This document shows positions 42,482-54,007 of a stretch of DNA of 64,000 bases, piece by piece (positions within the stretch are counted from its first letter, which is position 1; each line of letters starts with the position of its first letter). Below the pieces are notes generated by a model that was given only the letters and a program-made list of their open reading frames with translations, made no database searches and was not told the origin of the DNA. The stretch lies in assembly GCA_013519935.1 (NCBI GenBank), contig JACDUA010000001.1, forward strand, positions 27,982 through 91,981. Reading direction: 5' to 3'. Source of the DNA: Ectothiorhodospiraceae bacterium WFHF3C12. GTDB lineage: Bacteria; Pseudomonadota; Gammaproteobacteria; Nitrococcales; Nitrococcaceae. Both the position numbers and the translations under genes were made by a program.

Positions 42482-43867
42482 TCACGGCTTCCCGACCGTG
42501 GTCAGCGCCCTCGGGTCGAGCAGCCGCTGCAGGGTCTGCTCGTCCAGGTCGGTCATCTCCCTGGCCACCTCCATGACCGGGCGGCCTTCCTTGTACGCCC
42601 GCTTCGCGATCTCCGCGCCCTTCTCGTAGCCGATCTCGTTATTCAACGCCGTCACCAGGATCGGATTCCGGGACAGTGCCGCCTGCAGGCGCTCGTCGTT
42701 CACCGTGAAGCCCTCGATGGACTTCTCCGCCAGCACCGTGGCCGCATTGGCCAACAGCTCGATGCTCTGCAACAGGTTGTAGCCGATCACCGGTAGCATG
42801 ACGTTGAGCTGGAAGTTGCCGGACTGTCCGGCCACCGTGATGGTCGTGTCGTTGCCCATCACCTGGGCACTGACCATGGCCACGGCCTCGGGAATCACTG
42901 GATTGACCTTGCCCGGCATGATGCTGCTGCCCGGCTGCAGCGCCGGCAGCGCGATCTCGCCGAGCCCCGCCAGGGGCCCGCTGTTCATCCAGCGCAGGTC
43001 GTTGCTGATCTTCATCAGCGAGACGGCGACGGTCTTGAGCTGGCCGGACAGCTCCACGGCGGCATCCTGGCTGCTGAGGCTCTCGAAACGGTTGGGGCTG
43101 ACACCGAAATCGACCCCGGTCTCCCGCGTCAGCCAATCCGCCACCCGCTCTCCAAGCTCCGGGTGCGCGTTGATGCCCGTGCCCACGGCGGTGCCGCCCT
43201 GGGCCAATAGCCGCAGCCTGGCGAGCGCCCCGGCCACCCGCTCGTGGCCATGGCGTGCCTGGCTCGCCCAGCCCGAAACCTCCTGCCCGAGGGTCACCGG
43301 CATGGCGTCCATGAGGTGCGTACGGCCCGTAGTCACGACTTCGGCCAGGTCGGCGGCTCTGGCGTCCAGCGCCTCGGCCAGTCGCTGGAGCGCCGGCAGC
43401 AGCTGGCGCTCAGCGCGCAGGACGGCACTGACGTGAATGGCCGTGGGTATGACGTCGTTGCTGCTCTGACCCTGGTTGACGTGATCGTTGGGGTGGACCG
43501 TGCGGCCGAGACGCTCGGAGGCGAGGCGGGCAATGACCTCGTTGGCGTTCATGTTGGTGCTGGTCCCGGAGCCGGTCTGGAAGACGTCCACCGGGAAGTG
43601 GTCGTCGTAGGTGCCGGCGGCAACTTCCCGCGCTGCCGACTCGATGGCGTCCGCGACATCGCCCTCCAGGGCGGCCAGCTCGGCATTGGACCGTGCCGCC
43701 GCGGCCTTGATCAGGCCCACTGCCTCGATGAAAGCCCGCGGCATGGGCAGCCCGCTGATAGGGAAATTCTCCACGGCGCGCTGGGTCTGGGCACCGTAGA
43801 GGGCGTCCCTGGGCACCTGGAGCTCCCCCATGCTGTCGCGCTCGGTCCGGAATTGGTTCTGACTCAT
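42482..43867 (-). CDS. fumC: Class II fumarate hydratase
   Basis: ALYGAQTQRAVENFPISG, GSGTSTNMNANEVIARLA, HPNDHVNQGQSSNDVIPTA, GSSIMPGKVNPVIPEA; ATG at 43867. Confidence 0.95.
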   Translation of the reverse strand: MSQNQFRTERDSMGELQVPRDALYGAQTQRAVENFPISGLPMPRAFIEAVGLIKAAAARSNAELAALEGDVADAIESAAREVAAGTYDDHFPVDVFQTGSGTSTNMNANEVIARLASERLGRTVHPNDHVNQGQSSNDVIPTAIHVSAVLRAERQLLPALQRLAEALDARAADLAEVVTTGRTHLMDAMPVTLGQEVSGWASQARHGHERVAGALARLRLLAQGGTAVGTGINAHPELGERVADWLTRETGVDFGVSPNRFESLSSQDAAVELSGQLKTVAVSLMKISNDLRWMNSGPLAGLGEIALPALQPGSSIMPGKVNPVIPEAVAMVSAQVMGNDTTITVAGQSGNFQLNVMLPVIGYNLLQSIELLANAATVLAEKSIEGFTVNDERLQAALSRNPILVTALNNEIGYEKGAEIAKRAYKEGRPVMEVAREMTDLDEQTLQRLLDPRALTTVGKP

Positions 43868-43949
43868 GTCGCTGTCTCTCCGTTTTCCCTTGCCACCACG
43901 GGGCGCCGGATGCGCCTTGACGTGCTTGGCGATACAATGCGCGCCTTGA

Positions 43950-45374
<1,425 letters not shown>

Positions 45375-45478
45375 GGTTCCCGACCCCGTCCCGGGGGCGG
45401 CCGGCTTGCCTGCGCACAGCGCGCCGTCGCATAGTTGAGGGCAGTCCATGGATCCCTGAACGCCAACGAGGACCGTCC

Positions 45479-45994
45479 ATGAGCGAGCCGTGGAGCGAGG
45501 CCGAGATCGGCGGCGACAGCAACGTCTACCGGGTGGACAGCCTGGAGGGCGCTCAGCAGGCTCACTGGCGTCTCGCCCGGCAGGCCCGGCGCAACATCCA
45601 TCTGTTGAGCCGCGACCTGGACGCCCGGCTGTTCGATCAGCGCCCTTTCCTCGACGCGGTCCGGACACTGGCCACCTCGTCCCGCTACGCCCGTTGTCAG
45701 ATTCTGGTCCAGGACCCGGCGCCCGCTGTGCAGCACGATCACCGGCTGCTGGAGACGGCCCGGATGCTGTCGAGCTTCGTCGAGATCCGCCGCATGCACT
45801 CCGACTACAAGGATTTCAACGAGGCCTTTCTCACGGTTGACGAACGCGGCTATTACTATCGCAGCCGGGCCGACCACCACGAGGGAGAGGTCTGCTTCAA
45901 CGGCCCGCTGCGGGCCCGGGAGCTCAACCGGCTCTTCGACGAGATCTGGCAGGTGAGCGAAGTGGACCCGCAGTTCCGGCGGCTGCACATCTAG
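45479..45994 (+). CDS. Conserved small protein of unknown function (possibly DUF7931-like)
   Basis: Good RBS, coding-like composition; no confident motif by eye (NIHLLSRDLDARLFDQRPFLDAV...FNEAFLTVDERGYYYRSRADHHEGEVCFN). Confidence 0.7.
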   Translation: MSEPWSEAEIGGDSNVYRVDSLEGAQQAHWRLARQARRNIHLLSRDLDARLFDQRPFLDAVRTLATSSRYARCQILVQDPAPAVQHDHRLLETARMLSSFVEIRRMHSDYKDFNEAFLTVDERGYYYRSRADHHEGEVCFNGPLRARELNRLFDEIWQVSEVDPQFRRLHI

Positions 45995-46006
45995 CCGTCT
46001 CCCGCC

Positions 46007-46840
46007 ATGACAGGACGCGACAGACATTCTCGCCTCCCGCCCCGCTCCAGCGCCGCGCGGCTCGTCCTTTTGACCCTGCTGTGCCTTGGCCTGGCGGCAC
46101 CACCCGCCCTCGCCCAACAGCGCCTGCGCGTGTTCGAGCTGCAGCACCGCACGGCCGCGGAGGTCAAGGCCCTGGTCGAGCCCGTCATGCCGGACGGCGT
46201 CGCCCTCAGCGCCACCGGCTACAAGCTCATCGCCCGCGGCAGCGAGGCGGATCTCTCCGAGCTGTCCGGACTCATTCGCGATCTGGACGCGGCGACGCCC
46301 GACGTCGTCATCGAGACGCGCCGCAGCCGCGAAAGCAATCTGGACCGACGCGGGGCCGGCATTGAAGGCTCGGTGGACGACGGGGAGAAACGTTTCCGGG
46401 CGCGGGTCTACACGGAGCGCGACGATGACGAGCTGGAGCGCGTGCAACGGGCGCGGGGCCAGGCCGGCCGCCCCGTATACATCAACCGCGGCCTCGAGGT
46501 ACCCGTGCGCGACCGGAGCGTATGGTCCGGCGAAGAAAGCACCGGCGTGCAGGAACGCACCCACTACCGCGCCTACCGGCGCGGCTTCTATGCCACCGCC
46601 ACCGTCTCGGGCGAGCGCGTCCGCGTCGAGATCAGTGTCGCCGGCGACGAGCCGGGCCGCGGCGGCGCCGCCGAGCGGCGCCGCCTGGTCACGACCGTCA
46701 ACGGGCGGCTGGGTGAATGGCTTTTGCTCGGTGCCACGCAGAGGCAGAGCCGGGAGAACGACAGCGGCCTGACTTACAGCACCCGGGAGGCGGAGTCCAC
46801 CGGCGAGCAGCTCTGGTTGCGGGTTCGCCTGGCGGAGTGA
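46007..46840 (+). CDS. Periplasmic secretin-N-domain-like protein without a secretin pore domain
   Basis: Signal peptide ending LAAPPALAQQ; RLRVFELQHRTAAEVKALVEPVMPDGVALSATGYKLIARGSEADLSELSGLIRDLD resembles secretin N domains. Confidence 0.65.
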   Translation: MTGRDRHSRLPPRSSAARLVLLTLLCLGLAAPPALAQQRLRVFELQHRTAAEVKALVEPVMPDGVALSATGYKLIARGSEADLSELSGLIRDLDAATPDVVIETRRSRESNLDRRGAGIEGSVDDGEKRFRARVYTERDDDELERVQRARGQAGRPVYINRGLEVPVRDRSVWSGEESTGVQERTHYRAYRRGFYATATVSGERVRVEISVAGDEPGRGGAAERRRLVTTVNGRLGEWLLLGATQRQSRENDSGLTYSTREAESTGEQLWLRVRLAE

Positions 46841-46844
46841 GGCC

Positions 46845-47441
46845 TCAGAGCCAGGCGTCGCGAACCTGCTCCCGGTTCAGTGCCAGCCACTGGAGGGCGA
46901 TGATCGGCATGGCGGCGTGGATGACGCCCGTTCGCACCATCTCCAGGGCCTCGTCGGTGGACACCACATGCACGCGGATGTCCTCCCCCTCCTCCGGCTT
47001 GCCGTGGATGCCGCCGAGCCCGCCGCTATCGGCGCGGGCGCAGTAGAGCTTGACGGTCTCCGAGCTCACACCGGGGGTCACCACGTATTCGCAGATCGGC
47101 CACAGTGCATCGAGCCGGCAATCGGCCTCTTCGGCGGACTCGCGATGCGCCACGGACTCCGCGGTCTCGCCTGGCTCCACCATGCCGGCGATCACTTCCA
47201 TGAGCCACGGGCCGGAGGCCATTTCCATGGCACCCACGCGAAACTGTTCCACCAGGACCACCGTGTCGCGTTCGGGGTCGTAGGGCAGAACGCCGACACA
47301 GCGGCGGTGGGCGTAGACCTCGCGCACGAGGACGTCGCTCAGGCCACCCTCGAACAGCGCATGGCGCAAGCGAAGCCGCTCCACCGGAATGAAACCGTCG
47401 TGAACCCGCTGGCGCTCCAGGACTTCCACGCGCCCGGGCAT
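46845..47441 (-). CDS. nudF: ADP-ribose pyrophosphatase (Nudix)
   Basis: EVIAGMVEPGETAESVAHRESAEEADCRL Nudix box; VLPYDPERDTVVLVEQFRVGAM. Confidence 0.93.
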   Translation of the reverse strand: MPGRVEVLERQRVHDGFIPVERLRLRHALFEGGLSDVLVREVYAHRRCVGVLPYDPERDTVVLVEQFRVGAMEMASGPWLMEVIAGMVEPGETAESVAHRESAEEADCRLDALWPICEYVVTPGVSSETVKLYCARADSGGLGGIHGKPEEGEDIRVHVVSTDEALEMVRTGVIHAAMPIIALQWLALNREQVRDAWL

Positions 47442-47444
47442 GCC

Positions 47445-48776
47445 TCAGTCTCCTTTCTCGAAAACCGCCATGCTCTCCACATGGGCGGTGTGGGGGAACA
47501 TGTCCATGACGCCCGCCGCCTTGAGGCGGTAGCCATGATTGTGCACCAGCAGGCCGGCGTCGCGGGCCAGTGTCGCCGGACCGCAGGAAACGTAGACGAT
47601 GCGCCGGGCGCCGGTGGCGGCAACCGACGGTAGCACCTCGGCCGCACCGGTCCTTGGCGGGTCCAGGAGCACCTGATCGAAGCCGTTGCCCCACCAGGAC
47701 GCGCCGGTGTGATCACGGGTCAGGTCGGCACCGTGGAAGGCGACGTTCTCGATACCGTTGGCGCCGGCGTTCTGCCGCCCTCTTTCCACGAGGGAATCGG
47801 CGCCTTCGACGCCCACGACCTCGCGGCAGCGACGGGCCATGGGCAGCGTGAAATTGCCCAGGCCGCAGAACAGATCCAGCACCCGGTCAGCGGGCTGCAG
47901 ATCCATCAGCTCCAGCACCCGGTCCACCATTTTCCGGTTGATCTCGGCATTGACCTGGGTGAAATCCGCCGGCAGGAACCCGATTTCCACCTCATGCGCG
48001 GGTAACCGGTAGCTCAGCCGGGGCGCGGCCGGATGGACCGGCGTGATCGTCGATTCGTTGCCGGGCTGCTGGTAGACGCAGAACCCGTGCTCCTCGGCGA
48101 AATCCCGCAAGAGGCGCAGATCCCCCTCACTGAGCTCGCGCAGGGTCCGGAAAACCAGGCCCACTTGGTCGTCCCCCGCGGCCACCTCGATCTGCGGCAC
48201 GCTGTCATGGATCGACAGCGAAGCGATCAGATCCGATAGCGCCTGCAGGCGCGTCCCCACCCGCGGGTCCAGTACCGGGCATTCGGCGAGATCGGCCACG
48301 AACGGCGAATGCTTCTCACGAAAGCCCACCAGGACCCGCTCGCCCTTGGCGGGCACGTACTTGGCCGCCAGGCGCGCCTTGCGCCGGTATCCCCACACCG
48401 GACCGGTCATGGGCGCCAGCCACTGCTCGGGCGTGACGCCGCCCATGTGTCTGAACTGCTCGGCGAGGACCTGCGCCTTGTGGCGGATCTGCGCTTCCGG
48501 AGGCAGGTGCTGCAGGCTGCAGCCACCGCAGATCCCGAAATGCGGGCAGCCGGGCTCGATGCGTTCCGGCGCTGCCTCCAGCACCTCCACCGTCCGGCCT
48601 TCCGCCTTCTTCCGGTTGCGCTTCGTGTACTGAAACAGCACCCGTTCGCCGGGCAGGGCGTTGGTGATGAAGACGGCGCGTTCACCGACCTGGGCAATAC
48701 CGCGGCCTTCGTGGCTGAGCCGGTCCACGGCGGCTTCCACCGGTTCCCTGGGGAGTCTGTTGCGCCGGCGGCTCAT
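47445..48776 (-). CDS. rlmD: 23S rRNA (uracil(1939)-C(5))-methyltransferase
   Basis: TRAM domain, CPHFGICGGCSLQHL Fe-S cluster, DLFCGLGNFTLPMAR, LLDPPRTGA, YVSCGPATLARD. Confidence 0.95.
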   Translation of the reverse strand: MSRRRNRLPREPVEAAVDRLSHEGRGIAQVGERAVFITNALPGERVLFQYTKRNRKKAEGRTVEVLEAAPERIEPGCPHFGICGGCSLQHLPPEAQIRHKAQVLAEQFRHMGGVTPEQWLAPMTGPVWGYRRKARLAAKYVPAKGERVLVGFREKHSPFVADLAECPVLDPRVGTRLQALSDLIASLSIHDSVPQIEVAAGDDQVGLVFRTLRELSEGDLRLLRDFAEEHGFCVYQQPGNESTITPVHPAAPRLSYRLPAHEVEIGFLPADFTQVNAEINRKMVDRVLELMDLQPADRVLDLFCGLGNFTLPMARRCREVVGVEGADSLVERGRQNAGANGIENVAFHGADLTRDHTGASWWGNGFDQVLLDPPRTGAAEVLPSVAATGARRIVYVSCGPATLARDAGLLVHNHGYRLKAAGVMDMFPHTAHVESMAVFEKGD

Positions 48777-49555
48777 GCCGTCACTCCGTTCTCCCAGGCC
48801 TGCAGAAACGCCGTCAGGTGAGGCCGTTGCGACTCACGCAGGGCGGTCTTCACCTGCTCGCAGGCCGCCTGATAGCCCGCCTCGTCCAGCCGCCCGCGCA
48901 TCCGGTCGAAGCGCAGGTAGAGCAGGCAGGTGTTGAGCACGTCGGTCTCGCAATAATCCCGGACCGGCGCCAGCTCGCCGCGCCGGACATGGTCCAGCAC
49001 CTGCCCGCCGCTCATCCCCATCTTTCCGGGGAAGCCGCAGAGCGCGGCCATTTCGTCCAGCGGCGCGGCGCCCCGGCCCTGGTAGCCGGCCAGCACGTCC
49101 ATCAGGTCCGTATGCCGCTCATGGAAGCGGTTTAGATAGTTGTTCCAGCGGAAGTCGGCGTCGCGGCCACCGCTCTCCCAGTACCGCGGGGCGCTGACGC
49201 CATGGATGAGGGCGCGGTAATGGAGCACCGGCAGGTCGAACCCGCTGCCGTTCCAGGAGACCAGGGTGGGCACGTAGCGGTCGACGCCCTCGAAGAATCG
49301 CTCGATGAGCTCGCGCTCGCCGCTGTCCTCCTCGCCCAGGGACCAGACCCGGAAGCGCTCGCCCACCCACCCGGCCACCGAGATCACCACGATGCGGTGC
49401 AGATGCAGCCGCTGGAACTCGCCGCCCGTGGCCTGCCGCCGAAGCGCCGCCATGGCGTCCCAGACCTGGTCGTCGTCGAGCCCATCCAGGCCGAATAGCC
49501 GCCGGCCGCCGTCGGTGTCGGGTACGGTCTCGATGTCGAATGCCAGAACGTTCAC
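48773..49555 (-). CDS. Predicted 3'-5' exonuclease (PolB-exonuclease-like, DEDD)
   Basis: VNVLAFDIETVPDTDGG, LVSWNGSGFDLPVLHYRALIHG, CETDVLNTCLLYLRFDRMRG; GTG start at 49555 avoids overlap with cysM. Confidence 0.87.
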   Translation of the reverse strand: MNVLAFDIETVPDTDGGRRLFGLDGLDDDQVWDAMAALRRQATGGEFQRLHLHRIVVISVAGWVGERFRVWSLGEEDSGERELIERFFEGVDRYVPTLVSWNGSGFDLPVLHYRALIHGVSAPRYWESGGRDADFRWNNYLNRFHERHTDLMDVLAGYQGRGAAPLDEMAALCGFPGKMGMSGGQVLDHVRRGELAPVRDYCETDVLNTCLLYLRFDRMRGRLDEAGYQAACEQVKTALRESQRPHLTAFLQAWENGVTA

Positions 49556-49592
49556 GTTGCTGCCGTCGAGGTGAAAAACGCGCCGCGGGCTG

Positions 49593-50486
49593 TCATTCCG
49601 GGAATACGCCGCTGGAGAGGTAGCGGTCGCCTCGGTCACAGACGATGCTGACGATGGTGGCCCCGTTGACCTCCCGGGAGAGCTCCAGGGCCGCGGCCAG
49701 GGCCCCGCCGGAGGAGATTCCGGCGAACACGCCCTCTTCCCGGGCGAGCGCGCGGGTCATTTCCTCGGAATCGGGCTGGCCGACACGGATGATCCGGTCC
49801 ACCCGCGCGGCATCGTAGATCCTCGGCAGGTAGGCCTCGGGCCAGGCGCGGATACCCGGAATGCTCGCGCCCTCCGCTGGCTGGACGCCGACGATCTGGA
49901 TGTCCGCGCGCTTTTCCTTGAGATACGCCGAGACCCCCATGATGGTCCCCGTGGTGCCCATGGAGCTGACGAAGTGGCTCACCTCGCCGCCGGTATCCCG
50001 CCAGATCTCCGGCCCCGTGCCCTCGTAGTGGGCCAGGGGATTGTCGGGATTGGCGAACTGATCCAGCACCTTGCCCTCGCCCTCGGCCTGCATGCGCTCG
50101 GCCAGGTCCCGGGCCTCCTCCATGCCGCCGTCCTGGGAGACCAGGATCAGCTCGGCTCCGTAGGCCTTCATGGACGCGCGGCGCTCGGCGGTCATGTTCT
50201 CCGGCATGATCAACCGCATGCGGTAGCCACGCATGGCCGCCGCCATAGCGAGGGCGATGCCCGTATTGCCGCTGGTAGCCTCGATGAGGGTATCGCCGGG
50301 GCGGATCTCGCCGCGCTCTTCCGCCTTCCGGATCATGTTGACCGCCGGGCGGTCCTTTACCGAACCCGCCGGATTGTTACCCTCGAGCTTGAGGAGCACC
50401 GTGTTGCGCGGGTTCGGATTAAGGCGCTGCAGGCGCACCAGGGGCGTATTGCCGACGAACGCTTCCAGGGTGGGATAGTCTTTCAT
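49593..50486 (-). CDS. cysM: Cysteine synthase B
   Basis: EAFVGNTPLVRLQRLNPNPRNTVLLKLEGNNPAGSVKDRPAVNMI, EATSGNTGIALAMAAAMRGY; ATG at 50486. Confidence 0.94.
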   Translation of the reverse strand: MKDYPTLEAFVGNTPLVRLQRLNPNPRNTVLLKLEGNNPAGSVKDRPAVNMIRKAEERGEIRPGDTLIEATSGNTGIALAMAAAMRGYRMRLIMPENMTAERRASMKAYGAELILVSQDGGMEEARDLAERMQAEGEGKVLDQFANPDNPLAHYEGTGPEIWRDTGGEVSHFVSSMGTTGTIMGVSAYLKEKRADIQIVGVQPAEGASIPGIRAWPEAYLPRIYDAARVDRIIRVGQPDSEEMTRALAREEGVFAGISSGGALAAALELSREVNGATIVSIVCDRGDRYLSSGVFPE

Positions 50487-50815
50487 GGCCCCGCATTCTA
50501 ATCGAACTGCCCCGCCTACAGAACCTGGCAGGCCCTGAACGGTCCGCGCGGTATCACGCCGCAGTTTCGGTGTTGAGCCGTTCCCACGGGCCCCGGCGCT
50601 CAAGCAAACGCTGAACGATTCCCGCGAGCCTGCGCGGGTCAGGACACGGCCCTGGCTGCATCCGCGCCGTGCGGCCAGAGGCACGCGCGAATTGTTCGGC
50701 GTTTGCTTAATGTACAATCGGCGCAGGGGCACACACCGGCACGAGCACTCGACGGGTGCCGGGCGACAGGGACATTCGCTATCCACCAGGGCCGGGCGAT
50801 CGGGATTTACATTCC

Positions 50816-53614
50816 ATGCAAAGGACGATTCGCAAACGGCTGATCCCGTTAACCTTGCTGCCCGCGCTCGCGGTGGCCGGCGCCGGCGCGCTGGTATTCC
50901 TCCACTTCGCCACGCAGGACGCGGCGCGAGCGCTCCAGCAGACGGCGGATCTCGTCGCCGCCCGCACGGCCCGCAAACTGGAACATGGCGGCGGCGACTA
51001 CCAGGGCAACCGCGTCGAACGGACGCTCTCCGAGGCGCTCAGCACGCCTCACGTCGCCGCCATAGCAGTGACACAGGACGACGGCAGGGTGGTCATCGCC
51101 CGGGAGCTGCCGGGTCTGGAGGACGGTTGGACGGTCGGGGCGAACCGGCTGCTGCGCTATATCGGCGGCGGCATTCCGGCTCGGTTCGAGGCCGAAACCA
51201 CCCTGTCGCGCATCACCAGCCCCTTTGACGTGCCTTTCCGCGCCGCGCCGCAGGGGCCGCCGGAACACCGGCTGTCCGTGGCCACGCGCCTGTCACCGGG
51301 CGCCGTGCTCTCGCCCCGGGCGAGCACCGCCTTCGCGCTGGTCGTCCTGGGCATATTGCTGCTCTCCAGCCTCGCCGCCGGCCATACCGCCCGGCAGTTG
51401 CGCCTGCCGCTGCATTCCCTGGCACGTACCATCAAGCGGCTGCAGCTCGGCCGTCTGGACACCCAGATCCGGGCCCGTTCCCCGGGCGAGATCGGCGAGC
51501 TCGAGCACGCCGTCAATGCCATGGCTGCCTCCCTGCACCGCGGCCAGCAGGAGTTGCAGCGTCAGGTGGAGCAGACCACCTCCGAGCTGCGCCAGACGCT
51601 CCAGGCGGTCGAGGTCCAGAACGTGGAACTGGACGTGGCCCGCAAACGCGCCCTGGAGGCCAGCAAGGTCAAGTCCGAGTTCCTGGCCAACGTCAGTCAC
51701 GAGATCCGCACGCCCATCAACGGCATCCTCGGCTTCGCCGACCTGCTCATCCACAGCCCGCTGGACGCCGAGCAGCGCGACTACGTCAACACCATCAAGG
51801 AGTCGTGCACGAACCTGCTCACCATCGTCAACGACATCCTCGACTTCTCCAAGATCGAGGCCGGCAAGCTGGTGATCGACAACGTGGCGTTCGACCTGCG
51901 CGACAGTGTCGAGGAAGTCCTGTCCCTGCTCGCGCCGGCCGCCTACGGCAAGAGCCTGGAGCTGGTTCACCTGATCTACTCCGATGTGCCCCTGAAGCTA
52001 TACGGCGACCCCATCCGGATCCGCCAGGTGCTGACCAACCTGGTGCACAACGCCATCAAGTTCACGCCCCAGGGCCGCATCGTCGTCCGCGTGATGCTGG
52101 AGGACGAGACCGACAAGGAGGCGGTGCTGCGCGTGACCGTCACCGACACGGGCATCGGCCTGAGCCCCGCGGATCAGTCCAAGCTGTTCAAGGCCTTCAG
52201 CCAGGCGGACACCTCCCTGACCCGGCGCTTCGGTGGTGCCGGGCTGGGTCTGATCATCTCCCGGAAGCTGCTGGAGCAGATGGGCGGCACCATCGGCCTG
52301 GAGAGCGAGCCGGAACAGGGCTCGACGTTCTGGTTCACGCTGCGCTGCCTGAAACAGCCGGCATCCACCGCCAGCGAGCCGGCCCAGCGCCAGACCGCGC
52401 TGCTGGAACGCCACATCCTTCTCTACGACGAGGAGCCGCTGTCGCGACTCGCCACCAAACACGTGCTGGAGTCCTGGGGCGTGCGGGTGAGCGAGGTGGA
52501 CGACCGTCAGAGCTTCCAGTCGATGATATCGGCGGGCAAACGCTGGGACGCCGCTGTGGTGGGTCTGACCCGCGGCGAGCTCAACGACCGCAGCTATCAG
52601 AGCGTGCTCCCGAAGGCCGAGCAGCTCGGCGTACCGTTGCTGGTCATGGCGAGTACTGTGGACCGCAACGAGCTTCGCAGCCTCTACCAGCAGGGCGCCC
52701 GTGTCTGCCTGCCCAAGGCCGTTCGCCGCCAGACGCTATACCGGGAGCTCTGCCGCCTGCTCTCCGGCGGGCGCAACGAGCCCGCGCCGCTGCCGGGCAG
52801 CGAGCTGCCAGAGTTCTCCCTGCCGAGGCCCGCCACTCAGCAACCGGCCGCCTCCGGGCTTCGCGTGCTGGTGGTGGACGACAACGACATCAATCGCAAG
52901 CTGGTCTGCACCATTCTGCGCCGCCACCAGGTGGACGTCCGTGAGGCCGAGGACGGCCGCCGGGCCGTGGATATCGCCACGGCGGAGCACTTCCACCTCA
53001 TCTTCATGGATATCCAGATGCCGACCATGAGCGGCGAGGAGGCGGCTCGCCTCATCCGCGAGCATTACGCTGAGGCGCGGGCACCACGCATCGTGGCGCT
53101 CACCGCCAATGCCATGCACGGCGAGCGCGAACGCCTGCTCACGGCCGGAATGGACGATTGCCTGATCAAGCCGATCACCGAGGACCAGGTGACGGCCATA
53201 CTCGGGGAGATCGCCGGCTCGGAAGCCGTCCGGGGCGAAACCCCGGCGTCCGGCGACGAAGCGATAACGGTCGGGAGCGAGGAGAAAGGAGACGACGAGC
53301 TGCCTTCCCGCGACGGCCTGCGCGCCGAGATGCGCGAGATGCTGGTCGCCGAGTTGCCCCAGCACAAGCGGGCCATTCAACGTGCCTACCGGCGCAACGA
53401 CGTGGCAGAGCTCAAGGAAAAGGTGCACAAGCTCCACGGCGCGGTCAGCGTCTGCCACATGCCGGACCTGAAGGCCGCTTGCGCGGACCTGGAGAACAGC
53501 GTCATATCGGAAGACCGGGTTAGCATCCCCTCCGGCGTGCAGCGGCTGATGGCGGCCATCAACGAAACGGTGCGGGCGGAGGATCGGCAGCGGGCGGCCA
53601 GCCAGGGCGGCTGA
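50816..53614 (+). CDS. barA: BarA/GacS-type hybrid sensor histidine kinase (HAMP-HisKA-HATPase-REC-REC-Hpt)
   Basis: FLANVSHEIRTPINGILGFADLL; HATPase DTGIGLSPADQSKLFKAFSQADTSLTRRFGGAGLGL; REC LVVDDNDINRKL...IFMDIQMPTMSGEE; Hpt KVHKLHGAVSVC. Confidence 0.93.
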   Translation: MQRTIRKRLIPLTLLPALAVAGAGALVFLHFATQDAARALQQTADLVAARTARKLEHGGGDYQGNRVERTLSEALSTPHVAAIAVTQDDGRVVIARELPGLEDGWTVGANRLLRYIGGGIPARFEAETTLSRITSPFDVPFRAAPQGPPEHRLSVATRLSPGAVLSPRASTAFALVVLGILLLSSLAAGHTARQLRLPLHSLARTIKRLQLGRLDTQIRARSPGEIGELEHAVNAMAASLHRGQQELQRQVEQTTSELRQTLQAVEVQNVELDVARKRALEASKVKSEFLANVSHEIRTPINGILGFADLLIHSPLDAEQRDYVNTIKESCTNLLTIVNDILDFSKIEAGKLVIDNVAFDLRDSVEEVLSLLAPAAYGKSLELVHLIYSDVPLKLYGDPIRIRQVLTNLVHNAIKFTPQGRIVVRVMLEDETDKEAVLRVTVTDTGIGLSPADQSKLFKAFSQADTSLTRRFGGAGLGLIISRKLLEQMGGTIGLESEPEQGSTFWFTLRCLKQPASTASEPAQRQTALLERHILLYDEEPLSRLATKHVLESWGVRVSEVDDRQSFQSMISAGKRWDAAVVGLTRGELNDRSYQSVLPKAEQLGVPLLVMASTVDRNELRSLYQQGARVCLPKAVRRQTLYRELCRLLSGGRNEPAPLPGSELPEFSLPRPATQQPAASGLRVLVVDDNDINRKLVCTILRRHQVDVREAEDGRRAVDIATAEHFHLIFMDIQMPTMSGEEAARLIREHYAEARAPRIVALTANAMHGERERLLTAGMDDCLIKPITEDQVTAILGEIAGSEAVRGETPASGDEAITVGSEEKGDDELPSRDGLRAEMREMLVAELPQHKRAIQRAYRRNDVAELKEKVHKLHGAVSVCHMPDLKAACADLENSVISEDRVSIPSGVQRLMAAINETVRAEDRQRAASQGG

Positions 53615-53623
53615 CGGGGCCGA

Positions 53624-54007
53624 TTAGCGCCCTTCCAGCACCACGAACGCCACCGCGAACTCCCGCTCGTCACTCAGGCTCAGATGCGTGTCGACCACGC
53701 CCAGCGCCCGGGCCCGCTCCACTGCCCCCGCCGCCAGCGCGAGGCGGGGCTTGCCGAGCGAATCATGGGCGACGGTGATGGATTTCAGCGTCACGCCTTC
53801 GGCGATACCGGTACCGAGGGCCTTGGCGGCGGCTTCCTTGGCGGCGAAGCGCTTGGCGAGCAGACCCGGTGTTTCGCCGCGCCGGCGCCACTCTTCCAGC
53901 TCCTCGGGAGCGAGTATGCGGCGGGCGAAGCGTTCGCCGTGGCGATCCAGGGCCGAACGCATCCGCGCGATGGCGACGATATCCGTGCCGATGCCGACGA
54001 CGCTCAC
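53624..54007 (-). CDS. acpS: Holo-[acyl-carrier-protein] synthase
   Basis: [49 protein letters not shown]. Confidence 0.95.
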   Translation of the reverse strand: MSVVGIGTDIVAIARMRSALDRHGERFARRILAPEELEEWRRRGETPGLLAKRFAAKEAAAKALGTGIAEGVTLKSITVAHDSLGKPRLALAAGAVERARALGVVDTHLSLSDEREFAVAFVVLEGR

